64,000 nucleotides of DNA from Isosphaeraceae bacterium EP7 (GTDB lineage: Bacteria > Planctomycetota > Planctomycetia > Isosphaerales > Isosphaeraceae), in the NCBI GenBank assembly GCA_038400315.1, contig CP151667.1, positions 6,769,174 to 6,833,173 on the forward strand. Reading direction: 5' to 3'. Position numbers and translations under genes: made by a program. Below, in pieces: positions 6,333-15,751 of this stretch. Positions within the stretch are counted from its first letter, which is position 1. Every line of letters starts with the position of its first letter. Below the pieces are notes generated by a model. It saw nothing but the letters and a program-made list of their open reading frames with translations, had not been told where the DNA came from and ran no database searches.

Positions 6333-9305
6333 ATGCTCGGCCACACGATGATCACCCAGATCGCCCTCATTGCAGCCTTGTTCGGCTCCCCGCCGGCTCA
6401 GGCCGGGAAGCCCGCCCCGATCGCGGCAACCGCCCCGGATCGGAAACCCGACGACTCCGCCCGGTGGAACGACCGCACGACCCCGCGCAAGACGCTGGAA
6501 ACCTTCTACTTCGCCATCACGGGGTATGACCGGTCGACCGGGCTCATCGCCAACGCGATCGACTGCCTCGACCTTGAGGGCCTCGATCCGGAGATGCGTG
6601 AGCGGGACGCGGCCCTCCTGGCGCACCAGCTCGAATTCATCCTGAACCGCCAGTCCATCCCGCTTTACAGCATCCCCAATCGCCCCGAGGGCGATCGCGT
6701 GGTGCTCGACGAGGTGGCCGGGCAGCCGATCGCGCTGGCCCGCCAGCCCGACGGCAAGTGGCGATTCGATGCCGAGACCGTCGGGCGGATCGGCCGCCTC
6801 AGGAAGCTCGCCTCCGACGGCCAGCGCGCGGTGCAGGAGGCCAGGGCCAACATGGCCGAGGGCCGGACCGACCCGAACGCCACGATGCGCAGCTTCGCGG
6901 TGGCCGCGATGGGGCGGCGTGATTTCGCGATGGCCGCGCGGTGCCTGGACCTCTACGACATCCCGCCCAAGCTCCGCGCCGCCGAAGGCGCGCAGATGGC
7001 CCGCAAGCTCGCCTTCGTCATGCAGCGTTGCGGGTTCATGTTCTCCCAGGAAGTGCCGAACAACCCCGACGGCTATCGCTACGTCTGGCACTCCAACCAT
7101 CGCGGCCGCATCATGATGGAACGGATCCGCCTGCCCGAAGGCAAGGATGCGTGGCTCTTCACCCGCGGCAGCTTGCGCAACCTCGACGCCCTGGTCGAGT
7201 CGTTCCGCCCCAAGATGCCCGACCCGCGCTATGCGACCCTCGGACTGGTCATCGGCGAGGACGTGCTGACGGCCGGCCGGGTGGCGAGGGTCCCCGCGCC
7301 GGCGGGCGTCCCGGCGAGCCTCGGCTCGCCCCGGAGGACCTTGCGCACGTTCCTGGAGTCGATGGACGAGCTGGAATTCGACGGGGATCGGTCGCGGGAA
7401 CTCCTCGACTGCCTCGACCTCAGCTCGCTGCCGGAGGAGGGCCGGGCCAGCGTCGGGCTCCGGCTCGCTGCCAAGCTCGAGGCGGTGCTGCACCGGCTCC
7501 ACGTCGATTTGATGACGGTGGCCGACACCTGGGAGGCCGACACGCTGGCCCTGGGCCGGGACACCGAGTGGCAGGTCACCCTCGCGCGGAGCAAGGATGG
7601 CGCCTGGCGGATCGACCGCGAGACCATCTCGCGGGTGCCCGACATGTTCGATCGGCTCACGCCCGAGGAGAAGGCCGCCCGCGAGCGGCGCTCGAACTTC
7701 CATTCGCCCCAGCAGGTGATGAGGACGCTCCTGCACGCCTCCGACGCCGGCGACCTCGACCTGGCCGCACGCTGCCTCGACCTCGACGATATCCCCCGAG
7801 GCGCCCGCGATGAGCTGGGCCCGATCCTGGCCTACAAGCTCAAATTCGTCCTCGACCGGATCGGCCGGGTGACCGTGGAGGAGATCCCCTCCGAGGCCGA
7901 CGGCCCCCGCTATTACTACCACCGGGGCCCATTGGGCCGGATCGACCTGGTGAAGCGAGACAACGATCCGCGACGGGGCGACTGGCAGTTCTCCGGCGAG
8001 ACCGTCGCACGCATCGAGACCATGTTCCGCGACGCGTCGGAACGGCCGCTCGCCCCGACGCTGGCGAAGGACAAGGCCGGCCGGCATGTCTTGTCGGCGG
8101 CCCTGCTCCCCTCGCTCTGGCTTCGAGGGCAGATGCCCCCCTGGCTGCGGAGCCCGGCGATGGGGCTCGAGCTCTACCAATGGATTGGCCTGGCGGGTGC
8201 CCTGATCGCCGGCGGGGTCGCGACCTGGGTGGCGCAGCGGGCGCTGGCGCGGGCCGCCTGCGTCGGGCTGAGGTGGGGAGGTTTCGAGCTTGGCCGTGAG
8301 ATTGTCGGATCCAAGCTGCGGCCCATGGCGTTCCAGATCGGGCTGCTCTGCCTCTATCAGCTGTTCCGGCTGCTCGACCTTCCCTCGGCGGTCGTGGGCA
8401 TCTCGATCCCGGCCGCGAAGGTGGCCTGGATCGGCCTGATGGCCTGGACGGCCATCCGGCTGATCGACCTCGGGATGCTCCTGTACGCGCGGAGCGAGCG
8501 GCTGCACGACCGCCGCAGCCTCAGCGACATGATCGTGCCCACGGCCGCCAACGGCATGAAGCTGGCCGCCATCGTGGTGGCCGCCTCGTTCCAGGTCTAC
8601 CTGATCGGCAGTCGAGAGACCCTCACGCAGCTCCTGGCCGGCCTCGGGTTGGTCGGCCTGGCCGCGTCGCTCGCGGCGCAGGACACGCTGAAGAACTTCT
8701 TCGGGACGATGCTCCTGATCGGCGAGCACCCGTTCCGGATCGGCGAGCACGTCGCGGTCCAGGGCGTCGAGGGGACGATCGAGAGCGTCGGCTTCCGCTC
8801 GACCCGGCTGCGGACCTTCGAAGACTCGCTGCTGACGATCCCGAACTCGGTGATGGCCGCCGCGATGATCGACAACCGGGCCGCCAGGGCATCTCGCCGC
8901 TTCCGCACCGTGGTGTCGCTGGCCTACGGCACGCCGGTGGACAAGCTCGTGGCGATGCGCGATGCGCTGAGGGCGTTCGCAGCGAAGCATCCCAGGTTCA
9001 TGCCCGACAAGGTCGAGGTCCACATCGGCGGCCTGGGCGCCAGCAGCGTCGAGCTGTTCGTCCAGGTCTTCTTCCGCGTGTCAACATTCACCGACGAGCT
9101 GGCCTGCCGCGACGAGTTCAGCCGCGAGGTCCTGACGCAGGCCGAGCGCCTCGGCGTCGAGCTGGCCTTCCCGACCCAGACGATCCACCTGGCCGCCTCG
9201 GAAGCCGAGCCCCGCACGGTCCCCCCGGGGCCGAAGCACCTCGGCCACTTCCGACAGGACGCATTCCTGAACACCAGGGGCGAGGGCAAGCCCAACGCCC
9301 TCTGA
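6333..9305 (+). CDS. Large MscS-type mechanosensitive channel with repeated periplasmic domain
   Basis: A 990-residue membrane protein. Start 6333 is preferred over an upstream in-frame codon because GGGAGG sits 7-8 bases before it and a signal-peptide-like segment (MITQIALIAALFGSPPAQA) follows at once. Four tandem copies of a domain of about 115 residues (about 50-165, 180-295, 332-445, 456-570) share the CLDL(Y/D)DIP and W.F..ETV.RI patterns. Predicted membrane segments lie at about 612-635, 662-685, 693-715, 741-760 and 765-790. The last is the pore helix LLAGLGLVGLAASLAAQDTL, followed by the MscS beta-domain (GEHVAVQGVEGTIESVGFRS) and C-terminal domain. Role by family: release of solutes through the inner membrane on hypo-osmotic shock. 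The repeats are unusual and unassigned. Confidence 0.92.
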   Translation: MLGHTMITQIALIAALFGSPPAQAGKPAPIAATAPDRKPDDSARWNDRTTPRKTLETFYFAITGYDRSTGLIANAIDCLDLEGLDPEMRERDAALLAHQLEFILNRQSIPLYSIPNRPEGDRVVLDEVAGQPIALARQPDGKWRFDAETVGRIGRLRKLASDGQRAVQEARANMAEGRTDPNATMRSFAVAAMGRRDFAMAARCLDLYDIPPKLRAAEGAQMARKLAFVMQRCGFMFSQEVPNNPDGYRYVWHSNHRGRIMMERIRLPEGKDAWLFTRGSLRNLDALVESFRPKMPDPRYATLGLVIGEDVLTAGRVARVPAPAGVPASLGSPRRTLRTFLESMDELEFDGDRSRELLDCLDLSSLPEEGRASVGLRLAAKLEAVLHRLHVDLMTVADTWEADTLALGRDTEWQVTLARSKDGAWRIDRETISRVPDMFDRLTPEEKAARERRSNFHSPQQVMRTLLHASDAGDLDLAARCLDLDDIPRGARDELGPILAYKLKFVLDRIGRVTVEEIPSEADGPRYYYHRGPLGRIDLVKRDNDPRRGDWQFSGETVARIETMFRDASERPLAPTLAKDKAGRHVLSAALLPSLWLRGQMPPWLRSPAMGLELYQWIGLAGALIAGGVATWVAQRALARAACVGLRWGGFELGREIVGSKLRPMAFQIGLLCLYQLFRLLDLPSAVVGISIPAAKVAWIGLMAWTAIRLIDLGMLLYARSERLHDRRSLSDMIVPTAANGMKLAAIVVAASFQVYLIGSRETLTQLLAGLGLVGLAASLAAQDTLKNFFGTMLLIGEHPFRIGEHVAVQGVEGTIESVGFRSTRLRTFEDSLLTIPNSVMAAAMIDNRAARASRRFRTVVSLAYGTPVDKLVAMRDALRAFAAKHPRFMPDKVEVHIGGLGASSVELFVQVFFRVSTFTDELACRDEFSREVLTQAERLGVELAFPTQTIHLAASEAEPRTVPPGPKHLGHFRQDAFLNTRGEGKPNAL

Positions 9306-9591
9306 CATTCGCGGGCCGTCGGCTTCTTCGTCAGCCCGGCGACGGGTTCGTCGAGGAGGCCGCCGCCCTTGAACTCCGGGCGATTGAGCCGTGGACATCG
9401 ACTGATCCATTGATTGTTTTCAGCGCCGAGGAGATCCCCGGCCAAGCGACCCACGCGGCCCCGAGCGGAGCCGAGAGGCGAACCGACGCTTGCCCTCAAG
9501 GTCGGGCCCTCATTCACGAGACATTCATTAGGAGCCCCGGCCGCCAGGTCGCCATGATGTGCCCTCTTTGCACCAACCAGGAGGCTCATCC

Positions 9592-10608
9592 ATGGCCAGA
9601 CGCGGATTCACGCTCATCGAATTGCTCGTGGTCATCTCGATCATCGCCGTGATGATCGCCCTGCTCCTCCCGGCCGTGCAGGCCGCCCGGGAGGCCGCAC
9701 GCCGCATCCAATGCACGAACAACATGAAGCAGCTCGGCCTGGGGGTGCACAATTACGAGGGCATCGCGGGGGCACTCCCGCCGGCGTCCGTCCTCGGCGG
9801 CTCGGGCACCGTCGTGTCCACCTGGATCGGCTGGAGCGTCCAGGGTCGCATCCTGCCGTTCATGGAGCAGGGCCCGATGTTCGCCGCCATCAACTTCAAT
9901 CACTCGGGCGAGAGCCCTCAGAACACCACGGTGGCCAGCCAGGGGGTCTCCGTACTGCTCTGCCCTAGCGAGGTCGACCCCCGACCCGCCGCCGCGAACG
10001 TGGGACTCTCGAATGTCACGAATTACGGGTTCTGCATGGGCGACTGGTTCGTCTGGGGCGGCTTCCGAGGACCGGAGAACCGGAGCGCCTTCGGCCCCAA
10101 TCGGAGTCGTCGCTGGGGGGACTTCGTCGACGGCCTGAGCAACACCGTCTTCGCCGCCGAGGGCAAGGCCAAGCAGCCCCTGTATCGCGACTGCGGAGGT
10201 CTCTCGCTCGTCAACAACCCCGCCGATGTTCCCGGCACCGAACGATCTCCACTCGAGGTCGTCCCGGAATATGCCGGGGGCGGCTGCGAGTACAAGACCG
10301 GGCACTCGGAATGGACTGACGGGCAGGCGCACCACACGGGCTTCACGACGGCCTGGACGCCGAACCGGCGTTCCGTAGGCTCCTCCCCAGCGGGAGAGGC
10401 GATCGACCTCGACATCACGGGCCAGCGGGAGAAGAAGGGCGGGCCGACCTTCGCGGCCATCACTGCCCGAAGCTATCACCCCGGCGGGATCAATACCCTG
10501 TTCGGCGACGGCAGCGTGCGATTCATCAAGGACGGCATCAGCGGGCCGACCTGGCGGGCCCTGGGGACGGTCGCCGGCGGCGAGGTCATCAGCTCCGACT
10601 CGTTCTGA
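9592..10608 (+). CDS. DUF1559 prepilin-like protein
   Basis: 338 residues. The N-terminus [19 protein letters not shown] is a type IV prepilin/pseudopilin signal (cleavage expected before F), followed by the helix LLPAVQAAREAARRIQCTNN that defines planctomycete DUF1559 proteins. The C-terminus carries the family motif DGSVRFIKDGIS and ends GGEVISSDSF. A GGAGG site 8 bases upstream fixes the ATG at 9592, not the in-frame codon at 9559. DUF1559 proteins are hugely expanded in Planctomycetota; export to the cell surface is likely but function is unknown. The next gene is a second family member in the same orientation. Confidence 0.93.
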   Translation: MARRGFTLIELLVVISIIAVMIALLLPAVQAAREAARRIQCTNNMKQLGLGVHNYEGIAGALPPASVLGGSGTVVSTWIGWSVQGRILPFMEQGPMFAAINFNHSGESPQNTTVASQGVSVLLCPSEVDPRPAAANVGLSNVTNYGFCMGDWFVWGGFRGPENRSAFGPNRSRRWGDFVDGLSNTVFAAEGKAKQPLYRDCGGLSLVNNPADVPGTERSPLEVVPEYAGGGCEYKTGHSEWTDGQAHHTGFTTAWTPNRRSVGSSPAGEAIDLDITGQREKKGGPTFAAITARSYHPGGINTLFGDGSVRFIKDGISGPTWRALGTVAGGEVISSDSF

Positions 10609-10803
10609 GGCGAGACGCGCGCCCCGATCGTGCCGGTCGTGCCGACCCCGCTCGATCGAGCCCGGCACGGCGACAATCGGGGCCGGTTCAGCCCTTCGAC
10701 GCCTCGACTTTACGAGAACTGCATCAAGTCGACATCTCGGAGTCCTATCCTGGGGACCGCCCGCCCCTACCGCGAAGCTTTCCCCCCCGCCGAGAGACCC
10801 TCC

Positions 10804-11796
10804 GTGAACGCACGCAAGATCCCGTCGATTCGCTCCGGCTTTACCCTGATCGAGCTGCTGGTGGTGATCTCGATCATCGCGGTGCTCATCGCGCTCCTGC
10901 TGCCCGCCGTCCAGTCCGCACGCGAGGCCGCTCGCAGGGCGCAGTGCACGAACAACATGAAGCAGCTCGGCCTGGCGATGCACACATTCGAGTCGGCCAA
11001 CGGGTTCTTCACCCCGGCCGCGGTCACCGCGGCGTTCCCCAAGCTGGGCATCAACGTCGACGCCAGCGGCATGGCGCTGCCGACGGCCCAGCTGGTCTTG
11101 CACGGCTGGTCGGTCCTCCTGCTCCCCTTCGCGGAGCAGACGGCCCTGGCGAACAGCTACAACCTGACCCTCGATTATCGCAATCCCGGGAATTCGACGC
11201 TGATGACGACCCAGCTCAACCTCATGGCCTGCCCCTCCACGCCAACCCCCAATCGGATCGACACCCACAACTCCGGCGGGTTCCCTGGCTGGCGGGCGGC
11301 ATGCGGCGACTATGCCCCGAACAATAGCGTGACGGCGACCCTGATCGACGCGGGCTTCGTCGCCCCGGGCGAATACGGCGGCGTGATGCAGGCCAATGTC
11401 GTGCGGACGATCGCCGAGATCACCGACGGGACGTCGAACACCGAGGTGATGGCCGAGGTCGCGGGGCGGCCCGATCGCTGGACGCGGGGCGGTAAGTTCG
11501 TCGCGTCCAATCTCCCCGGCTCCGCGCCCAGGATCCGCGTCTCGGGCGCCGGCTGGGCCGACCGGGATAGCCCCTACGGGCTGCACGGCTTCACGATGGA
11601 CGGGGGGGCCAACCCCGGCCCGTGCCACACGAACTGCACCAATGCCAACGAGGTCTTCAGCTTCCACCCCGGCGGCGCGAACAACCTGTTCGCCGATGGC
11701 TCGGTCCACTTCATCAAGGAAACCGCGGCGATCCAGGTCTACGCTAACATGATCTCACGCGCCGGCGGCGAGATCATCTCCGCGGACTCCTTCTGA
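10804..11796 (+). CDS. DUF1559 prepilin-like protein (GTG start)
   Basis: 330 residues from a GTG at 10804. Upstream sequence in the same frame is Arg/Pro/Ser-rich and lacks coding character, and GTG places the basic stretch [10 protein letters not shown] directly before [14 protein letters not shown], as in other family members. [17 protein letters not shown] follows. The C-terminal DGSVHFIKE motif and [10 protein letters not shown] ending are present. Ribosome site weak (GAGAG about 11 bases upstream). It lies 195 bp after another DUF1559 gene with which it shares the N-terminal module but little of the central region, so the pair is not a recent tandem duplication. Confidence 0.88.
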   Translation: MNARKIPSIRSGFTLIELLVVISIIAVLIALLLPAVQSAREAARRAQCTNNMKQLGLAMHTFESANGFFTPAAVTAAFPKLGINVDASGMALPTAQLVLHGWSVLLLPFAEQTALANSYNLTLDYRNPGNSTLMTTQLNLMACPSTPTPNRIDTHNSGGFPGWRAACGDYAPNNSVTATLIDAGFVAPGEYGGVMQANVVRTIAEITDGTSNTEVMAEVAGRPDRWTRGGKFVASNLPGSAPRIRVSGAGWADRDSPYGLHGFTMDGGANPGPCHTNCTNANEVFSFHPGGANNLFADGSVHFIKETAAIQVYANMISRAGGEIISADSF

Positions 11797-11874
11797 CCGG
11801 GGATCGGGCCCGACGGCCGTCGACCTTCTCTCGAACGAACTGACATCCGCGTTCGCCCCCCAAGAAAGAAGCCG

Positions 11875-14409
11875 ATGCCCAAGCCTACGCGCCTCCAAGC
11901 CGCCGCGTTCGCGCTGGCGGCCACCCTGGCCATCCCGCTGCTGGCCCAGGAGAAGCCCCGGACGGCGGGCCCCGTCGATGGGGGATACCTGCTCCCCAAC
12001 GGCTGGACCATCACCCCCGCCGGCGATCAGGTCGTACTGCCCGACCTGACGCTCAACGTCCTGCCCCTAGCCGACGGCAAGCACGCGCTGGTCACCTCCA
12101 ACGGGTACAACGACCACGATCTCAGCCTGGTCGACCTGGCCGGGAAATCGGTCGTCGCCCGCCAGAACGTCCGCGAGAGCTGGTTCGGCCTGGCCCACGA
12201 CCCGTCGACCGGCCGCATCTGGTGGGCTGGCGGTGGGAACGGGATGCGCCACGCATTCTCGCTCAAGGGGCGTGAACTGGCGCGGACCGGCCCCGACGAG
12301 CCCGACACCTCCGGGCTGACCAAGAAGGAGAGGGCCGCGCGGCCCAAGAGCTTCCAGGGCGGGATCACCTTCGACCCGGCCAGCAAGATCCTCTATTCGC
12401 TCGACGTCGACGCGGCGACGCTCACCGCCGTCGACACCGACGGCAAGGCGACCGAGCGGACCGCCCCGATCGGCGGGAAGCCCTATGACCTGGCCGTCGC
12501 CCGCAATGGCTCGCGGCTCTATGTCTCCGACTGGGCCGGGCGGGCCGTGCTCGCGATCGACCCGGCCGACCTCCGCGTGGTCGCCCGGATCGGCGTCGGC
12601 GAGCACCCCAACCAGATCGCCCGCCACCCCAAGGACGATCGCCTGTTCGTCGCCTGCGCGTCGAGCAACACCGTCTCCGTGATCGACACGACCAAGGGGA
12701 CCGTCATCGAGACGATCTCGACCAGCCTCTTCCCCCGGTCGCCCGAGGGGAGCACGCCCGACGCGCTGGCCGTCAGCCCCGACGGCGAGACGCTCTACGT
12801 CGCCAATGCCGACAACAACTGCGTGGCCGTCATCGACGTCGCCGTGCCGGCCAAGAGCGGGATCAAGGGATTCATCCCCACCGGCTGGTATCCGACCTCG
12901 GTCGCCGTCACGCCCGACGGCAAGACCTTGCTCGTCGGGGTGGGCAAGGGGAACCAGACCAAGGCCAACCCGTTCTTCGCCGACCTGCCGAAGAAGGACG
13001 ATGACCTCGCCCCCAAGGCCAACGACGACCGGCCCAAGGGGAAGAAGGCCGCGACTCGGCCTTTCCCGCACATCGGCACCACCCTGTCGGGCGCACTGTC
13101 GATCGTGGCGATCCCCGACGAGAAGCAGTTGGCGACCTACACCGAGCAGGTCTACAAGAATTGCCCCTACTCCGACGATCTGCTGACCAACGCCCCCTAC
13201 GCCGGCAAGACGGCGATCCCGACGAAGGTCGGCGACCCATCGCCGATCAAGCATGTCATCTACATCATCAAGGAGAACCGGACCTACGACCAGGTCTTCG
13301 GCGATATCGAGAAGGGTAACGGAGACCCCAAGCTGGTGATGTTCGGCCGCGAGATCACGCCGAATCACCACAAGCTGGCCGAGGAGTTCGTCCTGCTCGA
13401 CAACCTCTACTGCAACGGCCAGGTGTCGCGCGACGGCCATCCCTGGTCGACGATGGCTTATAACACCGACTACATCGCCCGCGACTGGATGCTGACCTAC
13501 TCGCGTCGCGAGGGGATCGATGACGACGACGAGGGGAACCTGACGAAGGCCCCGTCGGGCTACATCTGGGACGCCTGCGCACGGGCAGGGCTCACCTACC
13601 GCAGCTATCGCGAGGCCGGCAAGCGCGTCAGCGAGCCCGACGGGTCCGTCAAGTTCGAGGCCGCCGTGCCCGGGCTGGTCGGCCACATGGCCCCCGAGTT
13701 CGGCATCCCCAAGGTCGCCGGCCAGCGCGACCGCGACACCGACAACGTCGAGGCCTTCCTCCGAGAATTCCGCCAGTTCGAGGCGGACGGCAAGCTTCCT
13801 CGCTTCATCGTGATGAGCCTTGGCGAGGATCACACCTCGGGGACCACGCCCGGCGCCTTCACCCCCCAGGCGTGCGTGGCCAGCAATGACCTGGCACTCG
13901 GCAAGCTGGTGGACGCGGTCAGCAAGTCGTCCTACTGGAAGGAGACGGCGATCTTCGTCATCGAGGACGACGCCCAGAACGGCGCCGATCACGTCGACGC
14001 GCACCGGACCGTCGGCCTGGTGATCAGCCCCTACACCAAGCGGAAATACGTCGACAGCTCGCAGTACCAGACCGTCAGCATGATCCGCACCATGGAGCTG
14101 ATCCTGGGACTGCCTCCCCTGAGCCAGTTCGACGCCGCCGCGCGGCCGATGTTCGAGTCGTTCACCGATGCGGCCGACCTGTCACCCTACGACCACCTGC
14201 CGGCCCGCATTGACCTGGAGGCGAAGAACTCCCCCCTGGCCTACGGCGCCGATCGGTCGGCGAAGATGGATTTCAGCGAGTACGACCGCATCGACGACTT
14301 CGAATTGAATGAGATCCTCTGGCACGCGGTCAAGGGGCCCGAAGCCCCGCAACCCCCCGCGGTCCGGAGGGCGATCGCTTACCGGCCGCTCCGCAAGGAC
14401 GCACGCTGA
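11875..14409 (+). CDS. Secreted YncE-like beta-propeller / phosphoesterase-family protein
   Basis: 844 residues with a signal peptide (ALAATLAIPLLAQ, cleaved near residue 24). Residues about 40-360 form repeated YncE/NHL-like beta-propeller blades (for example NTVSVIDTTKGTVIETI, PDGETLYVANADNNCVAVID). From about 455 the phosphoesterase (alkaline-phosphatase-superfamily) domain begins with IKHVIYIIKENRTYDQVFGD. It continues with LDNLYCNGQVSRDGHPWSTM and ends with IEDDAQNGADHVDAHR, where metal-binding Asp and His are expected. The fusion is common in Planctomycetota and Acidobacteria; the substrate is unknown. The gene is followed by a strong bidirectional terminator. Confidence 0.9.
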   Translation: MPKPTRLQAAAFALAATLAIPLLAQEKPRTAGPVDGGYLLPNGWTITPAGDQVVLPDLTLNVLPLADGKHALVTSNGYNDHDLSLVDLAGKSVVARQNVRESWFGLAHDPSTGRIWWAGGGNGMRHAFSLKGRELARTGPDEPDTSGLTKKERAARPKSFQGGITFDPASKILYSLDVDAATLTAVDTDGKATERTAPIGGKPYDLAVARNGSRLYVSDWAGRAVLAIDPADLRVVARIGVGEHPNQIARHPKDDRLFVACASSNTVSVIDTTKGTVIETISTSLFPRSPEGSTPDALAVSPDGETLYVANADNNCVAVIDVAVPAKSGIKGFIPTGWYPTSVAVTPDGKTLLVGVGKGNQTKANPFFADLPKKDDDLAPKANDDRPKGKKAATRPFPHIGTTLSGALSIVAIPDEKQLATYTEQVYKNCPYSDDLLTNAPYAGKTAIPTKVGDPSPIKHVIYIIKENRTYDQVFGDIEKGNGDPKLVMFGREITPNHHKLAEEFVLLDNLYCNGQVSRDGHPWSTMAYNTDYIARDWMLTYSRREGIDDDDEGNLTKAPSGYIWDACARAGLTYRSYREAGKRVSEPDGSVKFEAAVPGLVGHMAPEFGIPKVAGQRDRDTDNVEAFLREFRQFEADGKLPRFIVMSLGEDHTSGTTPGAFTPQACVASNDLALGKLVDAVSKSSYWKETAIFVIEDDAQNGADHVDAHRTVGLVISPYTKRKYVDSSQYQTVSMIRTMELILGLPPLSQFDAAARPMFESFTDAADLSPYDHLPARIDLEAKNSPLAYGADRSAKMDFSEYDRIDDFELNEILWHAVKGPEAPQPPAVRRAIAYRPLRKDAR

Positions 14410-14489
14410 GGCGAAACTCGAAGCGTCGGCGACCCGCGACGATCTGGAAGGATCTTGGTGACTCGCCTCCCCTCGATGACTTCAAACCG

Positions 14490-14523
14490 AAGACGCCGCA
14501 GGATTCAGATCCTGCGGCGTCTT
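14490..14523. terminator. Bidirectional terminator hairpin
   Basis: A perfect 15-bp inverted repeat (AAGACGCCGCAGGAT and its reverse complement) around a TCAG loop. The plus side is followed by CTTGTTT. It sits between convergent genes ending at 14409 (+) and 14549 (-), so it can stop transcription from both sides. Confidence 0.9.
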
Positions 14524-14548
14524 CTTGTTTATGCGACGGGCCGTATGG

Positions 14549-15643
14549 TCACTTCGCGTGGCCGTGGTCGGCCGAGGCGCCCTCGTAGTGACCCTTGAGG
14601 ATGTCCTCGCCGAAGTCGCCGTCGAAGTCGCGCCAGACGCTGTGGATGTGGTTGGCGTTGCCCTGGGTGTTGTCGTACTCGATCAGGAACGTCGGCCCCT
14701 GGATCCGGTAGTAGTGCTTCTCGCCGGGCTCCAGGCCGCCGGCCCAGGCGAATCCGACCTTGTCGACCCCCGCCTTGAGGATCTTGGCCAGGTCGCGCGC
14801 GGCCAGCTCGGGGCGCAGGCGTTCGGCGTAGAGGACGACCAGCTCGTTGAGCTGCGCCTTCTGGTCGTCGGTCAGGTCGGCCATCAGGATGCCGGCGGGC
14901 TCCAGCGGGCTGGCCTTGCGCGAGGCCATCGAGATGATGTCGGTGGGCGCAACCTCCAGGATGATCGCCTTCTTGCGACGGGCCTCGTCGAGCGACTTGA
15001 CGAGGGCGCGGCCCAGATCCTCTTCCTCCGCGAGGGCTCGGAGCCCCTTGCGGGCACCTTCCTTGACCTGGCCGGGGTTGCTGCCCATGAAGGTGGGGCC
15101 GCCGGCAACGCCCTTGTCGCCCACGATCGTGAAGTTCAGGGCCAGGTGGTGCCCCTCGAACCGCCAGCCCCAGGGCTGCTTGGGGTCGGTGGAGCCGGGG
15201 GTGCCGAAGAGGTTGAAGAAGTAGAGCTCGGGGTCGCGGGTCGGGCCCTTCCCCTGCTCCAGGTCGAAGAGGATCTTCTCCAGGCTGATAATCGTCTCGG
15301 CCCGGATGAACCCGCGCTGGCTCAGGCCGCTGGCCAGCAGCCCCTGCGCCAGGGCGTGCTGCTCGCTGGACATCTCCTTAATCGGGAGCCCCTTGCGGGC
15401 CCTGGGGATGAAGTGCCAGTCGTGCCGCAGCGGGTCGCCGAACTCGAAGCCAATCTTGGACCGCTGCTCGGGCGAGAGCGAGGCCAGGAGATTATTCGCC
15501 GCCGCCGCCATCTCGCGGCCCGCCTTCGCGGCCGGGGTCTCGTGCTTGTGGGCGCCAGGCCCGTCGTGGGCCATCGCGGGTCGGGCCGCGGGCAGGGCCC
15601 CCGCGATCGCCAGGGCGAGGAGTAGGGATCGAGAACGAGTCAT
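14549..15643 (-). CDS. DUF3500 secreted protein (copy 1)
   Basis: 364 residues with a signal peptide (LLLALAIAGALPAARPAMA). DUF3500 features seen: RHDWHFIPRARKGLPIKEM, WGWRFEGHHLALNFTI, and near the C-terminus NANHIHSVWRDFDGDFG. The His pairs in GHHLALN and NHIHSVWRD are conserved in all three DUF3500 proteins of this window and are the best candidates for metal or catalytic ligands. The C-terminus is His-rich (ADHGHAK). Function is unknown. An AGGAA site is about 8 bases before the ATG. Confidence 0.88.
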   Translation of the reverse strand: MTRSRSLLLALAIAGALPAARPAMAHDGPGAHKHETPAAKAGREMAAAANNLLASLSPEQRSKIGFEFGDPLRHDWHFIPRARKGLPIKEMSSEQHALAQGLLASGLSQRGFIRAETIISLEKILFDLEQGKGPTRDPELYFFNLFGTPGSTDPKQPWGWRFEGHHLALNFTIVGDKGVAGGPTFMGSNPGQVKEGARKGLRALAEEEDLGRALVKSLDEARRKKAIILEVAPTDIISMASRKASPLEPAGILMADLTDDQKAQLNELVVLYAERLRPELAARDLAKILKAGVDKVGFAWAGGLEPGEKHYYRIQGPTFLIEYDNTQGNANHIHSVWRDFDGDFGEDILKGHYEGASADHGHAK

Positions 15644-15751
15644 CGCCGAGGTTCCTGGGTCAGGGGTGGATGGAACTCACATCGGCCCCCCATCGTACCG
15701 CGACGGTCGCCGATGTCACCCCGTGCGACCCCGCCGGGCCTTCGATGCGCG

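Noticed and set aside
6198-9023. A 941-codon frame on the minus strand opposite the MscS gene
   Set aside because: It mirrors the GC-rich third positions of the channel gene; the product is His/Arg/Gly/Pro-rich with no domains and no ribosome site.
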